Source: an uncultured Mollicutes bacterium
GTDB lineage: Bacteria > Bacillota_I > Bacilli_A > Acholeplasmatales > Anaeroplasmataceae
Assembly (NCBI GenBank): GCA_900540175.1
Contig: UQFG01000008.1
Coordinates: 1 to 64,000 of the forward strand
Reading direction: 5' to 3'
DNA: 64,000 nt
Positions 19,797-27,574 of this stretch are shown in pieces; within the stretch, counting starts at the first letter, position 1, and each line of letters starts with the position of its first letter. Under the pieces are notes generated by a model that was given only the letters and a program-made list of their open reading frames with translations, had not been told where the DNA came from and ran no database searches. Made by a program: the position numbers and the translations under genes.

Positions 19797-19900
19797 CTTA
19801 TTTTTTATCATAAAAAAAACAGCAATTACTTTTTTGCTGATGCCACATAAGGCAGTAATTTGAAAATAAAACTTATGGGCGTTGCAAAGGTGAAAAACAG

Positions 19901-19937
19901 CGTAAAAAGGCAGAAATGTTTTTTTACGTCTTTTTTT
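19901..19937 (+). terminator. Terminator at the left flank of the ADP-ribosylation island
   Basis: CGTAAAAA (19901-19908) pairs with TTTTTACG (19921-19928), followed by TCTTTTTTT. An AT-only stem makes it weak. Confidence 0.45.
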
Positions 19938-20011
19938 ATGCCAAAAAAATCACCCATTCATCAAATAAAAACTTTCTTGTTACAATGTAGATAAAGGAGG
20001 TAAACGGATCG

Positions 20012-20112
20012 GTGAAATCAAAACGATAATGAACGCCGCACAACACTTTCAAACACAAAATCGATGGGGGAAGGAAGGAACAAGCGTCTTCCCCCTCAAA
20101 CTTTGCATCTGA
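20012..20112 (+). other. Short leader-like reading frames at the island's left end
   Basis: Behind an extended -10 (TGTTACAAT, about 19978-19986) and AAAGGAGG (19993-20000), a GTG opens a five-codon frame (20012-20029). Its stop overlaps the ATG of a 27-codon frame (20029-20112, beginning M-N-A-A-Q-H-F-Q). The arrangement looks like the preserved start of a truncated mobile-element gene or a leader peptide. No function is assigned. The rest of 19938-20183 shows nothing further. Confidence 0.3.
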
Positions 20113-20183
20113 AAAGAAACTTAAACTCAGCGTTTCCAACTCCTAATTTTCGACGCTTATATGGGAACAGATAGAGTTTGCTT

Positions 20184-20519
20184 TCAACTCAAAGAAGCCT
20201 TATATCCTTCGCCCCAATTCCACATTGCATCCAAAATAGGTTTCAAACTTTTTCCTAAGTCTGTTAATGCGTATTCCACCCGTGGAGGTACCTCAGCATA
20301 TACGGTACGGGTTAATAACCCGTTTTCTTCCATTGCTCGAAGTTGTGCAGTCAATACCTTTTGCGATACACTCCCAATGGATTTTTTTAATTCACCAAAT
20401 CGCTTTGTTCCCGTGAGCAAGTCACGCAAAATTAAAACTTTCCATTTATCACCGATTAAGGTTAATGTTGTTTCTACAGGACAAGCGGGTAATTCTTTCA
20501 CTGTTTTTTGTTCATTCAT
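20184..20519 (-). CDS. HxlR-family winged-helix regulator
   Basis: A 111-residue MarR-like regulator of the HxlR family. It has the family opening C-P-V-E-T-T-L-T-L-I-G-D-K-W-K with a cysteine that in relatives senses electrophiles or redox state. Next come the recognition helix region K-R-F-G-E-L-K-K-S-I-G-S-V-S-Q-K-V-L-T, the wing (V-P-P-R-V-E-Y-A-L-T) and G-x-x-L-x-P-I-L-D-A-M-W-N-W-G. It is divergent from the SnoaL-to-sirtuin operon. Paired inverted repeats at 20540-20554 and 20697-20717 are the likely operators, implying control of both directions. Confidence 0.9.
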   Translation of the reverse strand: MNEQKTVKELPACPVETTLTLIGDKWKVLILRDLLTGTKRFGELKKSIGSVSQKVLTAQLRAMEENGLLTRTVYAEVPPRVEYALTDLGKSLKPILDAMWNWGEGYKASLS

Positions 20520-20539
20520 ACTATTATCTCCTCACAATA

Positions 20540-20569
20540 GTTTCTTTTAGAAACTTTGTTTATAATTAT
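20540..20569 (-). promoter_or_regulatory. hxlR promoter region with inverted-repeat operator
   Basis: A perfect GTTTCT-TTT-AGAAAC inverted repeat (20540-20554) lies between the hxlR start and a minus-strand TATAAT (20569-20564), a typical autorepression position. Confidence 0.55.
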
Positions 20570-20696
20570 ATCATACCTGCCTAAAGCGATCAATATTTCT
20601 AATTGAAATCAACTTCGAAAGAAAAAAATATTTTTTTGGTAAAAAACAGCAAAAAAGTCTGTAATGATGCATTTGTCACCTATGGGTAATGGTCTA

Positions 20697-20717
20697 ATAG
20701 TATCTTTTTAGTAACTA
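20697..20717. promoter_or_regulatory. Second HxlR-type operator
   Basis: ATAGTATCTTTTTAGTAACTA closely resembles the repeat at 20538-20554, with the same ATAGT-x-T-C-TTTT-AG-x-AAC-T layout. It sits just upstream of the -35 of the island operon. The similarity of the two sites suggests one regulator binds both. Confidence 0.5.
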
Positions 20718-20737
20718 CGGCATAATAAAGTGCTTAC

Positions 20738-20766
20738 TTTACACTGGAAACCAGCAACCGTATAAT
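20738..20766 (+). promoter_or_regulatory. Promoter of the SnoaL-flavin-macrodomain-sirtuin operon
   Basis: TTTACA (20738-20743), 17-base spacer, TATAAT (20761-20766), about 65 bases before the first possible start codon. Otherwise the 312-base gap between hxlR and the operon holds only the two operator-like repeats. Confidence 0.75.
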
Positions 20767-20831
20767 ATAGACAAGAACTATGGAGGACGGCCGCTTCCAA
20801 GCTCGAAGGACATCCGAAGGAGAAATCCATT

Positions 20832-21665
20832 ATGAACATCTTTAAAAAAATTCTTGGCAATAGCCAACCAAGTATTAAGGAGGAAAACAAAATGACAAAC
20901 ACACAGAAAGCGCTCAAACTCATCCATACTTTTGAAAGCGGCGATACCGAAACAGCGGCAGACCTGCTAGCGGAAGGATACATCCAACACAACCTTGCCT
21001 ATGGTACAGGGCGTGATGCTTTTGTAGGTTCGGTTGCTTACCTTGCTTCTGTTCCCATCAAGACAACAGTAAACAATATCCGTGCTTTTGAAGACGGCGA
21101 CAAGGTTTTTTTGCAGACAGTTTACAACTTTGCCGGTGCAGGTGAACAGGTCGCATTTGATATCTTCCGTTTCGATGAAAACGGCAAGATTGCCGAACAC
21201 TGGGATAATCTTGCCGCAAAAGCAGAGCCGAATCCTTCTGGCCGGACGCAGATTGATGGTACGATGGAACTGAAAGACCTTGATAAAACGGAGGCAAATC
21301 GTGAAGTAGTAAAGAATTTCCTTTACGATGTCATGCAGGGCAACCGTCCTGAAAAGACACCTGATTATTTTGATGGGGATACCTACATTCAGCATAACAC
21401 AGGCATTGCTGACGGCTTGTCGGGATTAGGGGCTGCATTAGCGGCCATGGTTGAACAGAATATTCAGATGATTTACAATACCATTCATCAGGTTTTGGCA
21501 CAGGGAAATTTCGTGCTTGCAGTCAGTGAGGGTACTTTCGGTGGTGCACCGACCTCTTACTATGACCTGTGGCGTGTCGAGGACGGCAAGATTGCCGAGC
21601 ATTGGGATGTAATGGAAACCATTGCAGATCAATCTACTTGGCAGAATCAAAACGGCAAGTTCTAA
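20832..21665 (+). CDS. Tandem SnoaL/NTF2-like protein
   Basis: A 277-residue protein made of two copies of a SnoaL-like (NTF2 fold) domain. The signatures repeat: Y-I-Q-H-N-L-A-Y-G-T-G and Y-I-Q-H-N-T-G-I-A-D-G, then K-I-A-E-H-W-D-N and K-I-A-E-H-W-D-V. Single-domain relatives are small ligand pockets or isomerases, often of unknown substrate. ATG 20832 has AAGGAG upstream. A second ATG at 20892 with a stronger AAGGAGG is an equally good start and would drop a 20-residue, K-rich extension. It is the first gene of an island operon regulated by HxlR, so reactive small molecules are a plausible cue (inference). Confidence 0.82.
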   Translation: MNIFKKILGNSQPSIKEENKMTNTQKALKLIHTFESGDTETAADLLAEGYIQHNLAYGTGRDAFVGSVAYLASVPIKTTVNNIRAFEDGDKVFLQTVYNFAGAGEQVAFDIFRFDENGKIAEHWDNLAAKAEPNPSGRTQIDGTMELKDLDKTEANREVVKNFLYDVMQGNRPEKTPDYFDGDTYIQHNTGIADGLSGLGAALAAMVEQNIQMIYNTIHQVLAQGNFVLAVSEGTFGGAPTSYYDLWRVEDGKIAEHWDVMETIADQSTWQNQNGKF

Positions 21666-21673
21666 TAAAATAG

Positions 21674-21720
21674 ACAACGCCTCGCAGATTGATCCGAGTT
21701 GCGAGGCGTTGTTCTTGTTT
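21674..21720 (+). terminator. Strong hairpin between the SnoaL-like gene and the flavin/ferredoxin gene
   Basis: A perfect 13-bp stem, ACAACGCCTCGCA (21674-21686) with TGCGAGGCGTTGT (21700-21712), is followed by TCTTGTTTT. It probably terminates or attenuates transcription within the operon. Confidence 0.65.
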
Positions 21721-21737
21721 TGATAGGAGGGCAGCAA

Positions 21738-22361
21738 ATGAACTATTTGCGTTATTTAGAAAGAGAAATCCATTCTGTGATTGCAGCAACTGTTGATGAC
21801 AACGGACTACCTGTTACTTGTGCGATTGATATAATGGATAGTGACGAAAAAGGGTTGTATTTTTTAACGGCAACAGGAAAAGGTTTTTATACCCGCTTAA
21901 AGAAAAACGAATATGTTGCATTAACAGGAATGAATGCAGGCGATACGCTTTCCCGTGTCGCCATTTCTGTGCGGGGAAAAGTACAAGAAATCGGAAATGC
22001 ACCGCTACAAAGGTTGTTTGAAAAAAATCCATATATGAATGAAATTTATCCGACTGAAGAGTCCCGACAGGCACTTACTGTCTTTCATCTTTATGAAGGT
22101 AGTGGTGAATGGTTTGACCTTTCAAAAAAGCCGATTGAGCGAGTTTCTTTTACAATCGGCAACAAACAGGAAGAAACGCAAGGCTATGAAATTACAAAAA
22201 AATGTATTGGCTGTCAAACCTGTCAAACTGTATGTCCGCAAGATTGCATTGATTTTTCGACAGTACCTGCTGTAATAAGGCAGAAAAACTGCTTGCATTG
22301 CGGCAACTGTTTTAGCGTTTGCCCTCAAAAAGCAGTTATACGAAAGAGGGTAAGAAAATGA
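21738..22361 (+). CDS. Pyridoxamine-phosphate-oxidase-like flavin domain fused to a 2[4Fe-4S] ferredoxin
   Basis: A 207-residue fusion. Residues 1-140 look like a split-barrel FMN-binding domain (V-T-C-A-I-D-I-M-D-S-D, G-L-Y-F-L-T-A-T-G-K-G-F-Y). Residues 150-207 carry two 4Fe-4S motifs, C-I-G-C-Q-T-C-Q-T-V-C-P and C-L-H-C-G-N-C-F-S-V-C-P. It should be a small cytoplasmic redox protein passing electrons between FMN and clusters. A longer frame from 21699 overlaps the upstream hairpin, so ATG 21738 with AGGAGG is chosen. The stop overlaps the macrodomain start (ATGA), indicating coupling. Confidence 0.85.
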   Translation: MNYLRYLEREIHSVIAATVDDNGLPVTCAIDIMDSDEKGLYFLTATGKGFYTRLKKNEYVALTGMNAGDTLSRVAISVRGKVQEIGNAPLQRLFEKNPYMNEIYPTEESRQALTVFHLYEGSGEWFDLSKKPIERVSFTIGNKQEETQGYEITKKCIGCQTCQTVCPQDCIDFSTVPAVIRQKNCLHCGNCFSVCPQKAVIRKRVRK

Positions 22362-23137
22362 AGCAAACCGAAAGACGAAGATATTTAATAGCGGCACTTC
22401 TAAAAGAACAGCCGCAGTATTCTAAAATCGAAATCCCGTCAAGGGAGCAGGAACAAAAATCCTTGCTTCGTTCGCTTTTTAATATTCGTATGCCCTTGCC
22501 TGTAACAGAAGAATTCTTGGCGGTACAGGATGCCTATTTGCAGGAAGAAACACGAAAAAAAGGAATTACAGTTTTATTAGACTTAGAGCCTGTTCAAAAA
22601 GGAATCTATCTTTGGCGTGGGGATATTACTACGCTGCAATGCGACGGTATTGTAAACGCCGCTAACAGTCAAATGCTCGGCTGTTTTTGCCCAAATCACG
22701 GTTGCATTGACAATGCCATCCACACCTTTGCGGGAGTGCAACTTCGTTTGGCTTGTGCAGATTTGATGAAACAACAAAGTCACGAAGAAGAAACGGGTAA
22801 CGCCAAAATCACGGCCGCCTATAATTTGCCGAGCCGTTATGTACTACACACGGTCGGGCCGATTGTTCACGGTGATCTTACTAAAAAAGATAAGGAACTG
22901 CTTGCTTCCTGTTATCAATCCTGTTTGGAAGTGGCAGAAAGAAACGGACTGAAAAGTATCGCATTCTGTTGTATTTCTACGGGAGAATTTCATTTCCCGA
23001 ATGATAAAGCAGCACAGATAGCGATTGAAACCGTAAAGAGATATAAGGAACAAACACACAGCAAAATAGAGGTGATATTCAATGTTTTTAAGGAACTTGA
23101 TTACAACATCTACCGAGAACTACTCCGAGCAGATTGA
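22358..23137 (+). CDS. Zinc-type macrodomain protein-ADP-ribose hydrolase
   Basis: A 259-residue macrodomain protein. The ADP-ribose site is Y-L-W-R-G-D-I-T (about 85-91) and G-I-V-N-A-A-N-S (about 97-104). The zinc-macrodomain signature G-C-F-C-P-N-H-G-C-I-D-N-A-I-H follows, then Y-V-L-H-T-V-G-P-I-V and the phosphate-binding C-I-S-T-G-E-F. Zinc macrodomains of this type are known to be genetically linked to SirTM sirtuins and to remove the ADP-ribose those enzymes add. The start at 22358 overlaps the previous stop by four bases, and the 3' end overlaps the sirtuin by 56 bases. Confidence 0.92.
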   Translation: MKQTERRRYLIAALLKEQPQYSKIEIPSREQEQKSLLRSLFNIRMPLPVTEEFLAVQDAYLQEETRKKGITVLLDLEPVQKGIYLWRGDITTLQCDGIVNAANSQMLGCFCPNHGCIDNAIHTFAGVQLRLACADLMKQQSHEEETGNAKITAAYNLPSRYVLHTVGPIVHGDLTKKDKELLASCYQSCLEVAERNGLKSIAFCCISTGEFHFPNDKAAQIAIETVKRYKEQTHSKIEVIFNVFKELDYNIYRELLRAD

Positions 23138-23969
23138 CAAACTGAAAAAAGAAATAGAAAATGCTGATGCTATTATAATCGGCGCAGGTGCGGGAATGTC
23201 CACCTCGGCAGGATTTACCTATGATGGAGAACGCTTTGAAAAGTATTTTTCCGATTTTCATAAAAAGTATGGATTTTCAGATATGTATTCAGGTGGTTTT
23301 TATCCATATGAAACACTCGAAGAATATTGGGCATGGTGGTCACGGCATATCTATGTCAATCGTTATGATGTGTTTGTCGGAGAACCGTATTCTACACTAC
23401 TCAAAATCATACAGGATAAGGACTATTTTGTATTAACAACCAATGTAGACCATCAATTTCAGCTTGCTGGCTTTGATAAAAAACGGTTGTTTTACACGCA
23501 GGGCGATTACGGCTTGTGGCAATGCTCTAAAGCCTGTCACAATAAAACCTATGATAACGAGGAAACCGTGCGCAAAATGGTATCGCAACAGAAGGATATG
23601 AAAATCCCCACAGCGCTGATACCGAAATGTCCTGTCTGCGGTGCGCCGATGACGATGAACCTGCGATGTGATGATGCCTTTGTACAGGACGCAGGCTGGT
23701 ACAAAGCAGCCGGACACTATGAGGATTTTCTGCGCCGCCATACAGGACAGCACATCCTTTTTTTGGAAGTGGGTGTAGGTGCTAACACCCCTGTTATCAT
23801 CAAATATCCGTTTTGGAAGATGACTTATCAAAATCCCAAAGCAATTTACGCCTGTATCAATCTAGGAGAGGCAATTTGTCCTGCCGCCATTAAAAAACAA
23901 TCCATCTGTATCAATGCAGACATTGCCGATGTGCTGGCTGCTTTGCAGGAAACGAAAAACGATAAGTAA
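23082..23969 (+). CDS. Class M sirtuin (SirTM), predicted protein ADP-ribosyltransferase
   Basis: A 295-residue sirtuin. The NAD site I-I-I-G-A-G-A-G-M-S (about 31-40) and T-T-N-V-D-H (Asn121) are present, but the usual catalytic H-G motif is replaced by Q-G (Gln140 in F-Y-T-Q-G-D-Y-G). That replacement is characteristic of SirTM enzymes, which ADP-ribosylate rather than deacetylate. Zinc ligands are Cys148, 152, 183 and 186. Known SirTM operons add a GcvH-like carrier protein and LplA2; neither is present here, so the target is probably encoded elsewhere or is different. AGAGGTG lies before ATG 23082 inside the macrodomain gene. Confidence 0.92.
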   Translation: MFLRNLITTSTENYSEQIDKLKKEIENADAIIIGAGAGMSTSAGFTYDGERFEKYFSDFHKKYGFSDMYSGGFYPYETLEEYWAWWSRHIYVNRYDVFVGEPYSTLLKIIQDKDYFVLTTNVDHQFQLAGFDKKRLFYTQGDYGLWQCSKACHNKTYDNEETVRKMVSQQKDMKIPTALIPKCPVCGAPMTMNLRCDDAFVQDAGWYKAAGHYEDFLRRHTGQHILFLEVGVGANTPVIIKYPFWKMTYQNPKAIYACINLGEAICPAAIKKQSICINADIADVLAALQETKNDK

Positions 23970-24013
23970 AGAAAATAGTATTCCCCATTCTCCGAAAATT
24001 TATTCGGAAAGCA

Positions 24014-24099
24014 TTGACAAGCTTTTGTTCTGTCTAGTATAACAAATTATTTTCAAAAGAAAGCGACAACGGAATAACCTTCTTCACATTAGAGTGAGA
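24014..24099 (+). promoter_or_regulatory. Mobile-element promoter/leader footprint
   Basis: TTGACA (24014-24019), an 18-base spacer and TATAAC (24038-24043) are followed by TTCTTCACATTAGAGTGAGA (24080-24099). The same promoter spacing and an identical 20-mer recur at 54678-54763 in the Tn4451-like element, so this is a footprint of a related element. The gap 23970-24125 contains nothing else. Confidence 0.6.
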
Positions 24100-24125
24100 C
24101 GGCCGACTTTCAGACGGACAACGCC

Positions 24126-24314
24126 ATGCGGCAGAAGGAACACAAAAGATTGGAGCAGACAGTGGAACAAGGCACAAAGAGAATTGCCGAAATCGATAGG
24201 CTGATTGAGCGCATGGAAATCCACAACAACGACAAGTCAAGCGGGCATTGTTGTGTGAAAGTGGATATTTCCTTCACGGTGATGGGAATGATAACCATTG
24301 CAACCGAGCAGGAA
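24126..24314 (+). pseudogene. Relic of a large serine recombinase C-terminus
   Basis: The frame from 24126 reads E-H-K-R-L-E-Q-T-V-E-Q-G-T-K-R-I-A-E-I-D-R-L-I-E-R-M, the coiled-coil part of TnpX/TndX-type recombinases. It jumps directly to D-K-S-S-G-H-C-C-V-K-V-D-I-S-F, the last conserved block; compare [13 protein letters not shown] in the intact recombinase near 58.8 kb. The catalytic domain and the middle are missing and frame extension after 24314 is non-homologous. It marks how the island arrived. Confidence 0.7.
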
Positions 24315-24342
24315 ATAAGAAAAAAACAATTTAAAAAATGTA

Positions 24343-24375
24343 AAAACCGCACGCTTGTTGTGCGGTTTTGTTTTA
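24343..24375. terminator. Bidirectional terminator at the island's right end
   Basis: AAAACCGCAC (24343-24352) pairs with GTGCGGTTTT (24360-24369) and is followed by GTTTTAT. The EF-G-like gene stop on the minus strand is at 24373. Confidence 0.8.
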
Positions 24376-26427
24376 TAAGAGTTTATTTTCCTGAATGATT
24401 TTGTCCTGTAGATGAGCGGGAACTTCTTCATAGTTTTCATAAACACGATTGAAGTAGCCGAATCCTTGGGTTAATGCTTTTAGTGTATTGGCGTATTCTA
24501 AAATTTCGGCTTCCGGTACCAACGCAACGATTTCTTGATTTTGGTATTCGGTTTCCTGCATGGAAATTACTTTGGCTCTTCTTGTATTGATATCCGATAA
24601 AACATCGCCGATAAAGTCGTTGCTGATGTGGATGGTCAGGCGATAGATCGGTTCTAAAAGAGTCGGTTGACAGTGGAAATAGGCTTCTTTGAATGCCAAA
24701 ATGGCTGCCATTTTAAAGGCCAATTCATTACTGTCAACAGGATGGTATTTTCCGTCTAAAAGAGTCGCTTTGATGCGAATGACCGGAAAACCGGCCAAGA
24801 GTCCTTTTTCACAGGCTTCATCAAATCCTTTTTCGACTGCCGGGAAATAGTTTTTCGGAACCGCTCCGCCGAATACTTCCTCGGTAAAGGTGTTTTCCAC
24901 AGCCGGTTCAAAACGCATTTGGACAACTCCGTAATAGCCGGAACCGCCGCTTTGCTTAATATAGCGGCCTTCGGCTGTTGCGGCTTTTTTAATGCTTTCC
25001 CGATAAACGATTTTCGGTGTCTGCAACGTTACTTCCACTTTATAGACGGTTTTCATTTTATAAATAGCGGCTTCTAAGTGGGAAAGGCCGACTCCGCCCA
25101 ATAAGAGTTGTTTGGTTTCGGTATTTCGTTTTACTTCCAAACACGGATCTTCTAAGGTCAATTTTTGTAAAACAGAAGACAATTTATCGTCATCGGTTTT
25201 GTTTTTCGGTGTAATGGCTTTAAATAAAACCGCTGTCGGATAATTGATTTTCGGATAAATAATCACATTTTTCGGATGACAAAGCGTCATGGCATTTTGA
25301 ACATTCGTCAGTTTGGTTGTTGCGATAATGTCGCCGGCAAAGGCCTCGGAAATATTTTTTTGCGTTTTACCGGTCAATGTAAACAGTGTACTGATTTTTT
25401 CGGTTTTCCGTGTTTGCGGGCAATACACTTCATCCCCTATTTTGATGGAACCGGAATTGATTTTGAAAACGGAAATCACGCCGGCATACGGATCGACGAT
25501 CGTTTTGAAAATGTAGGCGCTGAAGGGCTCGTTTTCGTCGGTTTTACGAAGCCATTCTTTGCCGTTTTCGTCTTTACCTTTGTAGGGATTTAAATCGCTT
25601 GGATTGGGCATATAATCAATACACATATCCAAAAGGGTATGCAGTCCGATGTTTTTGGTGGCACAGCCGACTAGTACCGGCGTCAGTTCGCCGTTTAAAA
25701 CACCTTGCCGCAAACCTTGATGAATCTCTTGCAGAGAAAGTGTTTCACCGCTAAAAAATTTTTCCAACAGTTCATCGGATGTTTGAGCGACTGCTTCGCA
25801 AATCATGTTGTGCAGTTCGAATACTTTTAATTTCTTATCATCGTAAATGACATCATCCACACATTCTTTGCCATTATAACGTCTGGCTTTTAAATCGACG
25901 ACATTGACGAAACCGTCGAAGTGATCCACATGACCGATCGGATAACTGAATGGTACGGCTGTTTTTCCGAGTTGTTCGTGGATTTGTTGCAAGAGTTGCT
26001 CGAAATGAGCATTTTCTTTATCCATTTTATTAATGAACAAGATGGTCGGAATGCCTCTTTTTTTGAGCATTTGAAAATGTTTGAGTGTTCCGGCTTGGAT
26101 TCCTTTTTCCGCATCAATCACCAAAATGGCCCCTTTGATCAGTCGGGTTACGGAAATGACTTCCCCGATGAAATCATCGTTGCCCGGTAAGTCGATAAAA
26201 TTCAGTTTATACCCGTGATATTCAACCGGCAAAAACGAAGCCGCAACAGAACTCAGTTTTTCTTTTTCCAATTCCAAATAGTCGCAAATGGTATTCTTTT
26301 TTTCGATTTCACCTTTGGTTGAAATCATTTTGCTGGTATAAGCAATGGCTTCGGCCAAGGTGGTTTTTCCGCTGGATTGGTGTCCTAAAATAGCGATATT
26401 CCGAATGTTTTGGGCTGTATATTTCAT
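24373..26427 (-). CDS. Elongation factor G-like GTPase
   Basis: A 684-residue translational GTPase paralogue of EF-G. G1 is G-H-Q-S-S-G-K-T-T, G3 is D-L-P-G-N-D-D-F, and G4 is N-K-M-D. Domain IV/V segments follow (G-S-G-Y-Y-G-V-V-Q-M-R-F; L-E-P-I-Y-R-L-T-I; Y-F-N-R-V-Y-E-N-Y). D-L-P-G replaces the D-T-P-G-H of canonical EF-G, and the loop lacks the catalytic-type histidine, as in the EF-G-like family of uncertain function. It is not in a str operon. GGAGGAAAC precedes the ATG and a cre-like site lies just upstream. Confidence 0.88.
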   Translation of the reverse strand: MKYTAQNIRNIAILGHQSSGKTTLAEAIAYTSKMISTKGEIEKKNTICDYLELEKEKLSSVAASFLPVEYHGYKLNFIDLPGNDDFIGEVISVTRLIKGAILVIDAEKGIQAGTLKHFQMLKKRGIPTILFINKMDKENAHFEQLLQQIHEQLGKTAVPFSYPIGHVDHFDGFVNVVDLKARRYNGKECVDDVIYDDKKLKVFELHNMICEAVAQTSDELLEKFFSGETLSLQEIHQGLRQGVLNGELTPVLVGCATKNIGLHTLLDMCIDYMPNPSDLNPYKGKDENGKEWLRKTDENEPFSAYIFKTIVDPYAGVISVFKINSGSIKIGDEVYCPQTRKTEKISTLFTLTGKTQKNISEAFAGDIIATTKLTNVQNAMTLCHPKNVIIYPKINYPTAVLFKAITPKNKTDDDKLSSVLQKLTLEDPCLEVKRNTETKQLLLGGVGLSHLEAAIYKMKTVYKVEVTLQTPKIVYRESIKKAATAEGRYIKQSGGSGYYGVVQMRFEPAVENTFTEEVFGGAVPKNYFPAVEKGFDEACEKGLLAGFPVIRIKATLLDGKYHPVDSNELAFKMAAILAFKEAYFHCQPTLLEPIYRLTIHISNDFIGDVLSDINTRRAKVISMQETEYQNQEIVALVPEAEILEYANTLKALTQGFGYFNRVYENYEEVPAHLQDKIIQENKLL

Positions 26428-26446
26428 TCTTTTGTTTCCTCCTTTT

Positions 26447-26461
26447 TTGAAAACGTTTTCT
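26447..26461. promoter_or_regulatory. Candidate catabolite-responsive element (cre)
   Basis: TTGAAAACGTTTTCT matches the 15-base cre consensus WTGNAANCGNWNNCW at every defined position. It lies 20 bases upstream of the EF-G-like start, between divergently transcribed genes, so CcpA could regulate one or both. Confidence 0.5.
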
Positions 26462-26573
26462 ATTTTATCCCTATTATATCATATTCTTCGGTACAATTCA
26501 AAAGAATTCGAATCCTTGTTTTTAGATCAATAAACGAAGACAGAAAGAGGTGGTCTTTTGGTTGGAAATATAG

Positions 26574-26579
26574 TATAAT
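26574..26579 (+). promoter_or_regulatory. -10 element upstream of apbE
   Basis: TATAAT 33 bases before the apbE ATG; no good -35 at the expected distance, so the promoter may need an activator. Confidence 0.4.
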
Positions 26580-26611
26580 ATCTATGATTTTTTAAAAGAA
26601 GGAGCAGACGT

Positions 26612-27574
26612 ATGAAGAAATGGATGGTTGTTTTAATGTTATTCTTTTGTGCCGCATGTCAAAGCACCCATGAACCGGTTCGGAAAAATTATCTTTATTT
26701 TGCCATGAATACGGAAATTATCCTTTCTTTTTACGATGTTGACAATCCGGATTCTTACGCAAAAGAAGTAGAAGCGATCTATTTGACATACGATGCGGTT
26801 GCCAGTGATTATCAAACAGGAGGATCCACCCTCAGTGTTTACGATTTGAATCAACAACGGGAGGCAACCGTCAGCGATGCCTTATTGGAATTGATCGAAT
26901 TCGCCCAACAGATGGAAATAGAAACAGACGGTTATTTCAATCCATTGATGGGACGCTTGACGCATCGATGGAAAGAAGCGCTTGAAGAAAAAAGACTGCT
27001 TTCGGATGAAGAAGTCAATCGGGAATTGGAAATCATAAAACAATCTTCTATTACAATAGAGGGAAATACCGTTTCACTAACCGGCGATGCCAATTTGGAT
27101 TTAGGCGGAATTGCCAAAGGATTTGCGACGGAAAAAGCCAAACAGTATTTGGAACAACAAGGCATTACGTCTTATTTGATCAGTGCGGGATCGTCGAATA
27201 TCGTGCTTGGAAATAAGGCCGGTAATGTTTTTTCCGTCGGATTGAATAAAGCATTTGAAAATGACTATTATAAAATTTTAAAATTAAAAGAAAAAGATGT
27301 GGTAACATCTTCTATGATGTATCAGTCTTATGAAGTAGACGGAATCCATTATTCGCATTTGCTCGATCCTCATACGGGAAAACCGGCAACTTACTATGAA
27401 TCTATTACCTTGATTGGCGATGATTCGGCCAAACTGGATGCGTATTCGACGGCTGTTTTTGCGATGGATTTGGAAACGGCCAAAGCCTTTTTGTCGAAAC
27501 ACCAAATCGAATGGTTGGCTGCCCAAAACAATGAAATCCTATATCAATCGGCCGGGGTAAGTTCTTATGAATAA
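26612..27574 (+). CDS. apbE: FAD:protein FMN transferase ApbE (lipoprotein)
   Basis: Attaches FMN through a phosphoester bond to Thr/Ser in flavinylation motifs of Rnf/Nqr-type subunits. The 320-residue protein has a lipoprotein signal (M-V-V-L-M-L-F-F-C-A-A-C, lipobox A-A-C) and so acts outside the membrane. ApbE hallmarks are F-A-M-N-T-E, D-L-G-G-I-A-K-G-F-A-T-E and D-P-H-T-G-K-P-A, plus the metal-binding D-A-Y-S-T-A. It is followed with 8 bases of overlap by a NusG_II gene, then a Gx transporter gene, a common trio in Rnf-containing Bacillota. RnfD and the four-repeat RnfG at 39.6-42.6 kb are the obvious substrates. Confidence 0.94.
   Translation: MKKWMVVLMLFFCAACQSTHEPVRKNYLYFAMNTEIILSFYDVDNPDSYAKEVEAIYLTYDAVASDYQTGGSTLSVYDLNQQREATVSDALLELIEFAQQMEIETDGYFNPLMGRLTHRWKEALEEKRLLSDEEVNRELEIIKQSSITIEGNTVSLTGDANLDLGGIAKGFATEKAKQYLEQQGITSYLISAGSSNIVLGNKAGNVFSVGLNKAFENDYYKILKLKEKDVVTSSMMYQSYEVDGIHYSHLLDPHTGKPATYYESITLIGDDSAKLDAYSTAVFAMDLETAKAFLSKHQIEWLAAQNNEILYQSAGVSSYE

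Noticed and set aside
24315..24398. Continuation of the recombinase frame past 24314
   Set aside because: The translation after the conserved block is non-homologous and runs through the terminator at 24343-24375.
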